The notes below the pieces were generated by a model that worked only from the letters and a program-made list of their open reading frames with translations, was not told where the DNA came from and searched no databases. This document shows, piece after piece, positions 1-6,598 of a DNA stretch of 16,929 nucleotides. The first letter of the stretch is position 1. Each line of letters opens with the position of its first letter. Source of the stretch: Spirochaetaceae bacterium (GTDB taxonomy: Bacteria > Spirochaetota > Spirochaetia > Treponematales > Breznakiellaceae); assembly GCA_031279965.1 (NCBI GenBank), contig JAITHM010000098.1:1-16929 (forward strand), written 5' to 3'. The position numbers and the translations under genes were made by a program.

Positions 1-66
1 CCAACACCCCAGGGGGGACAGACATGTCCATACCTTCCCCTACGGCGGTTCCCCGCAGAGAAGGGG

Positions 67-85
67 CTGTGTCATTTTGACACAG
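67..85. repeat. Perfect inverted repeat, 8-bp arms
   Basis: ctgtgtca (67-74) and tgacacag (78-85) are exact reverse complements around a 3-base spacer, followed on the plus strand by a T-rich stretch (ttttgtgttgttt). It could be a weak terminator for a gene left of the window, an operator for a dimeric regulator, or part of a dispersed intergenic repeat. The sequence alone does not decide between these. Confidence 0.45.
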
Positions 86-135
86 TTTTGTGTTGTTTCG
101 CTCCGCAAGGCTGCGGGCACCCATACAATTCATGC

Positions 136-324
136 TCAGAGCATAGCAGAAGCGTGTTTTTTGTGCAAGCAGCCTTCCAGATCGGGCAGGGCCGTTTGCA
201 TGTACCGTCCGAAAATAACGGCAAGCATGTAGTCAGGATTTAGGGCGGCGGTAAACTGTTTCTTTGGGCACTCCGGCTGTTCCAGAAATTTCCTCAGCCC
301 TGCTTGTATTAACGCCCAAGGATT
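136..324 (-). pseudogene. Possible decayed gene fragment, function unknown
   Basis: Reading leftward from 324, just after an in-frame stop at 325-327, one frame stays open for about 62 codons to a TGA at 136-138. It has ordinary protein composition (segments such as KFLEQPECPKKQFTAALNPD and GRYMQTALPDLEGCLHKKH). There is no start codon near its beginning. A neighbouring frame (stop at 233-235) is open further upstream and contains RWIQHDYRKSREPYLINGG. This could be a coding fragment with a frameshift, or chance open frames in a non-coding repeat. I do not recognise the family. It has no ribosome-binding site and no intact full-length frame. Confidence 0.25.
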
Positions 325-457
325 TTAATATTGCGCTATAAGCTGAAAGGTTGCCGCCGTTGATCAAGTATGGTTCCCGGCTTTTCCTGTAATCGTGCTG
401 TATCCAGCGTTTTCTCTCTAAAAATAAATAAAGAATACTGACTGCTTTGCGGTGCGG

Positions 458-486
458 TTGACTATCAGTTGATTCAAGCCTAATAT
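458..486 (+). promoter_or_regulatory. Promoter of the fliM operon, leaderless geometry
   Basis: TTGACT at 458-463 and TAATAT at 481-486 are separated by 17 bases, close to the sigma-70 consensus. Only 6 bases (aagaat) lie between the -10 box and the fliM ATG at 493. Transcription would start at or within a base or two of the ATG, and no Shine-Dalgarno sequence is visible. The boxes are seen directly; leaderless transcription is inferred. Confidence 0.65.
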
Positions 487-492
487 AAGAAT

Positions 493-1524
493 ATGACAGA
501 AGTTCTTTCGCAGGACGAAATTGACCAGTTATTAACGGCCATTAATGCGGGTGAAACGGAGACCGAAGACTATAAACCGGCCGCCGACACGCGCAAAATC
601 AAGATATACGACTTTAAACGGCCTGACAAGTTCTCGAAAGAGCAGATCCGTACGGTGCAGATCATGCACGAAACATTTGCGCGTCTTACAACAACGGCGC
701 TTTCGGCAAATCTGCGCAGCATGGTGCATGTTCACGTGGCATCTGTCGATCAGCTTACCTATGAAGAGTTTATCCGGTCAATTCCCACGCCTACAACGCT
801 TGCCATCATCAATATGGATCCGCTCAAGGGTAACTCAATTTTGGAAATCGACCCGGCAATCACGTTTTCGATTATCGACCGTCTTTTTGGCGGCACCGGC
901 GAAGGGACAAAAACTCAGCACGAATTAACCGACATTGAACAATCCGTTATGGAAGGAATCATTGTGCGTATTCTGGGAAATATGCGCGAGGCCTGGTCTC
1001 AGGTGATTGATCTGCGGCCACGGCTTGGACAGATCGATACCAATCCGCAGTTTGCCCAAATTGTGCCGCCCACAGAAATGGTTGTGTTGGTTACTCTGGA
1101 AACAAAAGTTGGTGAAGTTGAAGGGATGATGAATTTTTGTATCCCCTACCTTACCATTGAGCCTATCATCGGCAAGCTTTCCGCACAATTCTGGTATTCA
1201 TCAGCACGACAGGCGGCAAACACAGAAAATGTTAACGTGCTCAAGGACAAACTCTACACCGTCGATGTAAATGTAACGGCGGAAATTGGAAAAATTCAGG
1301 TGCCGGTTCGTGATGTGCTTTCACTGCGTGCCGGCGATGTTGTACAGCTTTATAATGTGCGTGTCGGCGATCCATTCTCGGTAACTATCGGGAATAAAAC
1401 AAAGTTTCAGTGCCGGCCGGGTGTTGTTGGCAAAAAAATGGCTGTGCAGATTATACGAAAAATGGCAGACATTGAACAGGAAGATCTTGAAGAATTCGTT
1501 ACTGATGGGGAGGAACTATTATGA
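493..1524 (+). CDS. fliM: Flagellar motor switch protein FliM
   Basis: FliM is a C-ring subunit of the flagellar switch. It binds phosphorylated CheY and passes the signal to FliG to set rotation direction. The 343-residue length is normal for the family. The N-terminus has the CheY-P-binding motif LSQDEIDQLL (residues 5-14), which fixes the ATG at 493. A CheC-like middle domain follows, with the characteristic LFGGTGEG segment near residue 130, then a C-terminal SpoA/FliN-like domain from about 255 to 330. The gene opens a co-directional cluster with fliY (ATGA overlap) and fapA. It lacks an upstream ribosome-binding site but has a strong promoter directly before it. In T. pallidum the gene sits in a long flagellar operon after motAB-fliL (recalled, not searched), so its place at the head of this cluster is a rearrangement relative to that species. 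Confidence 0.96.
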   Translation: MTEVLSQDEIDQLLTAINAGETETEDYKPAADTRKIKIYDFKRPDKFSKEQIRTVQIMHETFARLTTTALSANLRSMVHVHVASVDQLTYEEFIRSIPTPTTLAIINMDPLKGNSILEIDPAITFSIIDRLFGGTGEGTKTQHELTDIEQSVMEGIIVRILGNMREAWSQVIDLRPRLGQIDTNPQFAQIVPPTEMVVLVTLETKVGEVEGMMNFCIPYLTIEPIIGKLSAQFWYSSARQAANTENVNVLKDKLYTVDVNVTAEIGKIQVPVRDVLSLRAGDVVQLYNVRVGDPFSVTIGNKTKFQCRPGVVGKKMAVQIIRKMADIEQEDLEEFVTDGEELL

Positions 1525-2591
1525 GCGACGGCGCTCTTTCTCAGGCTGAAATTGACGCTTTGTTGTCGGGGGCGCCTGCCGGCGGCGGCGCACCACCACC
1601 GGCAGCAGGCGGCGCTGGTGGTGGCAACGAAGCAAAGGTTATTGAAGGCTTTCTTGCAGGTACGGTAGATACACTTTCATCGAATCTATCAATGCTGACG
1701 GGGGGCAGCGTTACTTTTTCACCGCCGGCGGTTAAATCATCCGACCGTGACACGTTGTTGAATGAACTTCCCGAAACGGTAACCGCCATTAAGATTGATT
1801 TTACGTCGGGCTTTCCCGGTGAACACAGCTTTCTTATTCCCGAGGAATTGGCAAAAGGTATTGCAAGCTTGATGAATAAAGAAGAAAACATCACGCTGGA
1901 TGATGTCGCTATGTCGACACTTGGCGAGGCTGTTTCGCAAATATCAGGCACAGAAATTACCGCACTAAGTACCAAAACAGGGAATAAAAATATTGCTTCC
2001 GGCTCGCCCGAAGCGGCGAATGTTCCCAAAGCCACGGTTGCCCTTTCGCCAAACTTTACCGTAGCAGCCTATGCGGTTAATTTGGGCGGTACAACACATA
2101 CAATTTGGGAGGTTTTTGGTCCGCAAGTTGCATCGGGTATTGCCGCGGCGTTGAGTCCGGCGGCGCCCGCCCCAAACATGGTGAACGCCGGTATGGGGGT
2201 GCCGCCGCTCAGTTCTATGGGCGGAATGGTCGGCGGCCCGGGCAATGTGGCCGGCAGCGGGTTTGGTTCGCAGCCCAATATGCAGTCTGTTCAGTTTCCC
2301 AGCTTGAACAATGCCAATCTTCCCCGCGAGCAGGGAAACATTGGCTTGTTGATGGATGTCTTTATGGAGATGACCGTCGAGCTGGGACGCACCCGCAAAC
2401 TTATCAAAGAAATCCTGCTGATGGGTGAAGGTACGATTATCGAGCTTGATAAACTTGCCGGTGAACCTGTCGATATTCTGGTAAATCATAAACTTATTGC
2501 CAAAGGCGAAGTTGTCGTTATTGACGAAAACTTCGGCGTCCGTGTAACCGAAATTGTCTCTCCTGCTGAACGTATGCCCGATATGGGATAA
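1521..2591 (+). CDS. fliY: Flagellar motor switch protein FliY (FliN family)
   Basis: This is a 356-residue C-ring protein that works with FliM. The N-terminus carries a second CheY-P-type motif, LSQAEIDALL (residues 6-15), followed by a Gly/Pro/Ala-rich linker. Residues about 38-210 resemble the CheC-like domain of Bacillus FliY. A Met/Gly/Pro-rich linker spans about 213-270, and a FliN/SpoA domain spans about 272-347. In Bacillus FliY each phosphatase site has a Glu followed by an Asn three residues later. Here site 2 reads STLGEAVSQISG (132-143), keeping Glu136 but with Ser139 at the Asn position. My alignment of site 1 (residues 40-47) finds neither residue. CheY-P dephosphorylation is therefore doubtful, while the structural role should remain. 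The ATG overlaps the fliM stop (ATGA) and is preceded by a good ribosome-binding site (ggggagg), which suggests translational coupling. Confidence 0.94.
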   Translation: MSDGALSQAEIDALLSGAPAGGGAPPPAAGGAGGGNEAKVIEGFLAGTVDTLSSNLSMLTGGSVTFSPPAVKSSDRDTLLNELPETVTAIKIDFTSGFPGEHSFLIPEELAKGIASLMNKEENITLDDVAMSTLGEAVSQISGTEITALSTKTGNKNIASGSPEAANVPKATVALSPNFTVAAYAVNLGGTTHTIWEVFGPQVASGIAAALSPAAPAPNMVNAGMGVPPLSSMGGMVGGPGNVAGSGFGSQPNMQSVQFPSLNNANLPREQGNIGLLMDVFMEMTVELGRTRKLIKEILLMGEGTIIELDKLAGEPVDILVNHKLIAKGEVVVIDENFGVRVTEIVSPAERMPDMG

Positions 2592-2643
2592 ACTGGGATG
2601 ACACTATGGGAAAAGGGCGCTATTATGGCACCGTGAGGTAGTT

Positions 2644-4599
2644 TTGTTAGATTTCGCGGCTTTTCAACAGGCAATTAAAGGAAAACTTGATGAAGACCGT
2701 GCAATTCAGGTTATTGATGCGGAAGGGCCAAATCTTGAGGCAGCAGTAGCCGAAGCAGCGACATTATTGGGTGTTCCTCTCCGTCATCTTGAATACGAAG
2801 TTGTCCTTCAAAAAACAAGTTTTCTTGGCATAGGTGAAAACATTTGCAAAATTCGAGCATTTGAACGGCCTGATATAAAGAAAGCGGCTCTTGAAGCGTT
2901 TGACGAGATTGATGAACTGGAAGAAATCGATAACCTTGAACTGCTTGAAGATAAAAACGGAGACGTTTTTGTTCAACGGCGGGCTACCGGCGTTTATATT
3001 AAGGTTACTCTCCCTGTCGGCGCAGGCAATCGTGCTTCCGTATCCGATGCAACCCGCGCCCTGGCCGCGTATGGCATTAAAGATTATGACATGAATGCCG
3101 TTAAAGCGGCGGTTAAAGCGGCGGCTGCCCAGTATACCCGCATAGCTGATTACAAAAATTCGATAATGAATGATACTACAGTCACCGTGGAAATTACCGA
3201 TTCCGAAATGCGTGTTTACATGCTGGTGAATCCGCCGTTGCCAGAAGGCTGCGATATTACATACGAACAATATGTTGAAGTTCTTAAACAATATTCTGTT
3301 GTTTATGGCATCAACGATACATTTTTACAGGATTTTGCCGACAGGCCGGTTTACCGTCAACGGGTTTGCGTTGCACAAGGTAAAAAAGCCATTGATGGAA
3401 TAGATGCCTATCTGGAATATTATTTTGAAACCGACCAGTCAAAGGTGCGTATTGTCGAAAATCAACGGACAGGTCAGGTTAATCTTAAAGAGTTAAACCT
3501 TATTCAGAATGTTACCAAAAATCAAAAGCTTGCCAAACTCATTGACGCGGAAGAAGGTGTTGACGGGAGTACCGTAACCGGAAAAATTCTGCCATCGCGT
3601 TCTGGTAGAGATGTCGCCATACAATTAGGTAAAAATGTTCATTTTGATGAAGATCAACACACGGTACTTGCTGATATTAACGGACAGGTAGTATTCGCCA
3701 ACGGTAAAATAAATGTCGAGATGATTTATGTTGTTGATGGTTCAGTTGGTCCTAAAACAGGCAATATTACATTTCTTGGAAATATTGTTATTAATGGTAA
3801 TGTGGAAGAAGGCTTCTCTGTGCGGGCGGCAGGCAATATTGAAGTGCATGGCATAATCAACAAGGCGGCGATTGATGCTGGCGGTGATCTTATTGTCAAT
3901 GGCGGTATTATCGGGAAAGAAGGCACTGCCGTGCGTTCCGAGGGCAATATTTGGGCAAAATTTATTGAAAACGCCATCGTTGATTCTGGTGATTCTGTAA
4001 TTGTTACCGACGGCATTGTCAATTCGACTATGTGCGTATCAAAAAAGATTGTTTGCCAGGGAAAGCGTGCGGCAGTGCTTGGCGGACGGCTTCGTGCCGG
4101 AGAAGAAATCAGCGCAAAACAGCTTGGAAGTTCATCGGGTAATACGCCGACGCTTTGCGAAGTTGGCTATGACCCAAAAACCGCAATCAAGATTGAAGAA
4201 CTAACCGCCCGGGAAGAGCAGCTTCAAAAGGAATTTGACGATATTCAGCTTAACTTTCAAACACTTACCAACATCAAGAAACAACGGGGTTCCCTGCCAG
4301 AAGATAAAGAAACATTCCTTAATGAGCTTGTGGTAAAGCGTAACGAGACATCAAAACTGATAAAAGCTGCCTCGGAAGAATTGACGAAGCTTAAAGAAGT
4401 ACTCGAAGCAATGCAGACCCAGGGACGAGTTACCGCAACAGGAAAGGTTTATCCGGGAGTGGTCATTGTGATACGGGATCAGCGCGAGACAATACGCAGT
4501 GAGTACAAATCGTCGGTGTTTGTACTGGAAAACAACTTTGTCCGGGCAATAGCCTATGCTGACCCCAAGGATAAAGATAAAAAGGGATTGAAGAAATAA
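2644..4599 (+). CDS. fapA: FapA/DUF342 family protein with N-terminal Jag-like domain
   Basis: This 651-residue protein belongs to the FapA (flagellar assembly protein A, formerly DUF342) family, whose Vibrio member is linked to motility control. Residues about 1-75 look like a Jag-N domain (pattern AVAEAATLLGVPLRHLEYEV, then a short strand region), as in many Gram-positive FapA proteins. Residues about 105-270 match the FapA N-terminal region. Residues about 310-500 are Gly/Asn/Val-rich short repeats (such as GNIVINGNVEEGFSVRAAGN) typical of the right-handed beta-helix. A charged coiled coil (about 512-592) and a small beta C-terminus follow. The start is TTG at 2644 behind gaggt (2635-2639). 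No ATG or GTG exists in frame between the upstream stop at 2599-2601 and this codon. It lies 52 bases after fliY and 5 before the next gene, supporting a role at the flagellar base. Its biochemical activity is unknown. Confidence 0.88.
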   Translation: MLDFAAFQQAIKGKLDEDRAIQVIDAEGPNLEAAVAEAATLLGVPLRHLEYEVVLQKTSFLGIGENICKIRAFERPDIKKAALEAFDEIDELEEIDNLELLEDKNGDVFVQRRATGVYIKVTLPVGAGNRASVSDATRALAAYGIKDYDMNAVKAAVKAAAAQYTRIADYKNSIMNDTTVTVEITDSEMRVYMLVNPPLPEGCDITYEQYVEVLKQYSVVYGINDTFLQDFADRPVYRQRVCVAQGKKAIDGIDAYLEYYFETDQSKVRIVENQRTGQVNLKELNLIQNVTKNQKLAKLIDAEEGVDGSTVTGKILPSRSGRDVAIQLGKNVHFDEDQHTVLADINGQVVFANGKINVEMIYVVDGSVGPKTGNITFLGNIVINGNVEEGFSVRAAGNIEVHGIINKAAIDAGGDLIVNGGIIGKEGTAVRSEGNIWAKFIENAIVDSGDSVIVTDGIVNSTMCVSKKIVCQGKRAAVLGGRLRAGEEISAKQLGSSSGNTPTLCEVGYDPKTAIKIEELTAREEQLQKEFDDIQLNFQTLTNIKKQRGSLPEDKETFLNELVVKRNETSKLIKAASEELTKLKEVLEAMQTQGRVTATGKVYPGVVIVIRDQRETIRSEYKSSVFVLENNFVRAIAYADPKDKDKKGLKK

Positions 4600-4604
4600 A
4601 TCGT

Positions 4605-4922
4605 ATGTCCATGACGCCCCTCGATCTTCAAATGCTTTTTTCTCAAATTGATAAATATGCCAAAGATCTTCATGCACAAAAAGAAGGGGCTCAACTTCAT
4701 AAAACGATGGAAATGGCCGTTCAGCGGCAGACCGATACGGAAAAAGCAAAATCGGTTCACGAGGCAGACACCGGCGGCAAAGGACTTAATAAGTTAAATA
4801 GTGGCGGCTCCGGCGGAACAGGAGAAAACAGCGGCAAAAAAAAAGAGCCTGGCGAGAATGAAGAACACAAAGAAAAAGTGCGCGACCCTAATCTTGGCCG
4901 TTATATTGATTTGAGCGGGTAA
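4605..4922 (+). CDS. Small polar hypothetical protein, end of flagellar operon
   Basis: This 105-residue protein is not recognised as a named family. Residues 1-45 are predicted helical (Met/Leu/Gln-rich, MSMTPLDLQMLFSQIDKYAK). The middle and C-terminal half is strongly hydrophilic, rich in Gly, Lys, Glu and Asn, and probably disordered. The last residues, RDPNLGRYIDLSG, are more ordered and look like a short docking motif. There is no signal peptide or membrane segment, so it is expected to be cytoplasmic. It starts 5 bases after the fapA stop, so it is almost certainly co-transcribed and probably translationally coupled; a second in-frame Met lies at 4611. A role with FapA or in flagellar assembly is inferred from position only. 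Confidence 0.8.
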   Translation: MSMTPLDLQMLFSQIDKYAKDLHAQKEGAQLHKTMEMAVQRQTDTEKAKSVHEADTGGKGLNKLNSGGSGGTGENSGKKKEPGENEEHKEKVRDPNLGRYIDLSG

Positions 4923-4956
4923 ATATCATTTTTAGCCGCCGGCAAAATCAGAGTTG

Positions 4957-4970
4957 GTGACACTTGTCAC
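4957..4970. repeat. Short palindrome before the nuclease lipoprotein
   Basis: gtgaca (4957-4962) and tgtcac (4965-4970) are exact reverse complements with a 2-base spacer, followed by an A run rather than a T run. It is therefore not a plus-strand terminator. It could be an operator in the 113-base gap between the flagellar operon and the next gene. No clear promoter boxes were found around it. Confidence 0.3.
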
Positions 4971-5023
4971 AAAAAAAACAGAGAGATCAAGCAAAAACGG
5001 CAAAAGAGCATTTTATCCGGTAT

Positions 5024-5028
5024 AGGAG
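5024..5028 (+). promoter_or_regulatory. Ribosome-binding site that fixes the nuclease start
   Basis: aggag lies 7 bases before ATG 5036. A second ATG at 5031 is out of frame. The longer reading frame from TTG 4964 has no such signal and would put about 24 charged residues before the signal peptide. Confidence 0.7.
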
Positions 5029-5035
5029 AAATGCT

Positions 5036-6208
5036 ATGAATTATAAAACGATGCAGTTTTTTAAACGAGCAGAGAACTTAATGCGCCTCTATGGTGGGTT
5101 TATGCTGATGACGCTCCCCGTGCTGATGGGGTGTCTTGGTGGTTGTGATGTATATACCGGTGGCAGCAAAGGTGCGGGCGGCGGTACAATTACGCTTGCT
5201 TCATGGAATGTACAAGCCCTTTTTGATGGGAAAGATGATGGCTTGGAATACGAAGAATACCGTGATGGTTCCGGCTGGTCAGAAGAAAAATACCGGGCGC
5301 GACTGAATCGTGTTGGGCAGGGCATTGCCGTCCTCAGTGAAAAATCACCAGATTTTATCGTATTTATCGAAGTTGAAAACCACAATATTCTTGAAGATCT
5401 CAATTCAGAATATCTTGAAAATCAAAAATACCGGTATTCATTTTTTGCAGGAAATTCTGGATATTCATTGGGAATCGGCATGATCAGCAAATATCCGCTG
5501 GCAAAAACGCTTGTTCATTCGGTTAATGTGGCTGGAGAAGTGCTTCCGCGTCCTGTTGCCGAAGTCTGGCTCGATGTTTCCGGTGGACAAGTGGTAATAT
5601 TTGCCTGTCATTGGAAGTCAAAGCTCGGCGGCGAAGAAAGCACCGAAAAGCTTCGCCAGGAAGCAGCAAAGATCATAGTTCGACGGCAAAAAGAACTTTC
5701 TCTGTCAAACCCGTCTATTCCCATCGTAGTTTTGGGGGATCTTAACGAAAATTATGACGAATTTTACCGGAGAGGTTCCGAACAAGTTTGTGCACTTCTT
5801 CCTGACGACCCCGAAGCGGCACGAAAAACTGGATTTTTACTTCCCAGCACCGATGAAACTTCAGTTGACCTGCAAACTCCTCCAGAAAATCAAGATTTTC
5901 TGATAATCAGCGGAGATAAACCGCCTGAATCAGCCTTTTTTGCGATAAATGAAGGTGTTTTTTATTCACCCTGGGGCAATGAATTGGCAAACGGTTCGTA
6001 TTTCTATAACGGAGACTGGGAGACCATCGATCATATCCTTATGAACGCTGCCTGTTTTGACAAGACAGGAATCGAGTTCGAAAACTGCTATGTGGCAGAT
6101 TGTGAGCCATTTGTCAATTCGAAAGGAGAGCCCGACCGGTATAATCCCCGCACCGGCGCAGGATTGAGCGATCATTTACCGCTTGTGTTGATACTGAAAA
6201 TGCTCTAA
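5036..6208 (+). CDS. Endonuclease/exonuclease/phosphatase family lipoprotein
   Basis: This is a 390-residue secreted enzyme of the EEP superfamily (DNase I / exonuclease III fold), a metal-dependent phosphoesterase. The N-terminus has basic residues (KR, 10-11), a hydrophobic stretch (about 18-32) and Cys33 or Cys37 as lipidation site (LMGC / LGGC), so it is probably anchored on the cell surface or in the periplasm. Superfamily motifs are all visible: SWNVQALF (Asn58), FIEVEN (metal-binding Glu112), ACHWKS (His192), LGDLNEN (Asp235, Asn237), TIDHI, and the C-terminal LSDHLPL (Asp379-His380). The frame is open further upstream to a TTG at 4964. I chose ATG 5036 because aggag at 5024-5028 lies 7 bases before it and a lipoprotein signal follows. 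Nucleic acid, phospholipid or sugar-phosphate substrates are all possible; extracellular DNA scavenging is a reasonable guess. Confidence 0.87.
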   Translation: MNYKTMQFFKRAENLMRLYGGFMLMTLPVLMGCLGGCDVYTGGSKGAGGGTITLASWNVQALFDGKDDGLEYEEYRDGSGWSEEKYRARLNRVGQGIAVLSEKSPDFIVFIEVENHNILEDLNSEYLENQKYRYSFFAGNSGYSLGIGMISKYPLAKTLVHSVNVAGEVLPRPVAEVWLDVSGGQVVIFACHWKSKLGGEESTEKLRQEAAKIIVRRQKELSLSNPSIPIVVLGDLNENYDEFYRRGSEQVCALLPDDPEAARKTGFLLPSTDETSVDLQTPPENQDFLIISGDKPPESAFFAINEGVFYSPWGNELANGSYFYNGDWETIDHILMNAACFDKTGIEFENCYVADCEPFVNSKGEPDRYNPRTGAGLSDHLPLVLILKML

Positions 6209-6211
6209 CAC

Positions 6212-6598
6212 TTACCCTTTGCGGATGTAAAGAGGGATTGTGGCAAGCTCGCGGTCGTCTATGTAAATGGTAAAATTGGTAACTCCCGCATTGGGAAACC
6301 GCAAATTGTTGATATTGAATACCAAATGCGAGACGGCCGTTGCATTCCCCACGCCGCGAACCTCAATCCTCCCCGATATTGGATCGATACAGCGTTCACC
6401 ATCCATATTTCTGGTTTCAATACGGAAGCTATGCGACTTGAACTCGCCAATATTAAAGCGCAGACGTACTACCATTGCAAGTTGAGGATGAACGCAGGGA
6501 AAATTCTGTGTAATAATCGTGTCAAATGTGCCAACTATGGTTAATTTACCGGCGTTTTCTTGAGCAAAATCGCAAAAAGTAAATACTTCGGCAGTCAC
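6212..6598 (-). CDS. DUF6941-like small protein coupled to ftsH
   Basis: This 128-residue protein resembles the DUF6941 family: an N-terminal pattern of the type AEVFTFCDFAQENAGKLTIV, then FP-x-HP (VHPQLAMVVRLRF), then alternating hydrophobic residues suggesting a beta-sandwich, ending in ELATIPLYIRKG. There is no signal peptide or membrane helix and no catalytic motif. Its function is unknown. Its ATG overlaps the ftsH stop (ATGA at 6595-6598), so it is translated from the ftsH mRNA; a link to FtsH-related quality control is inferred from that alone. Its stop is 3 bases from the stop of the convergent nuclease gene, with no terminator hairpin between them. The family assignment is from pattern memory and could be wrong. 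Confidence 0.75.
   Translation of the reverse strand: MTAEVFTFCDFAQENAGKLTIVGTFDTIITQNFPCVHPQLAMVVRLRFNIGEFKSHSFRIETRNMDGERCIDPISGRIEVRGVGNATAVSHLVFNINNLRFPNAGVTNFTIYIDDRELATIPLYIRKG

Larger units (their letters stand above)
1..457. other. Intergenic stretch without an intact gene
   Basis: No convincing complete gene is visible here on either strand. The left end is G/C-rich with C and G runs. It includes the small palindrome gacatgtc at 21-28 and a larger inverted repeat at 67-85. Between about 136 and 420 the minus strand has several short frames with protein-like composition that are interrupted by stops (listed separately). The right part holds the fliM promoter. The genes expected upstream of fliM in other treponemes (motA, motB, fliL) are not present. 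Confidence 0.6.

Noticed and set aside
1541..2035. 164-codon minus-strand frame inside fliY
   Set aside because: It is antisense to the Gly/Ala-rich FliY sequence and its poly-Ala/Pro content is the mirror of those codons. There is no independent start signal.
4964..5035. N-terminal extension of the nuclease from TTG 4964
   Set aside because: It has no ribosome-binding site, starts inside a palindrome, and places a highly charged segment before the signal peptide. ATG 5036 has a clear aggag.
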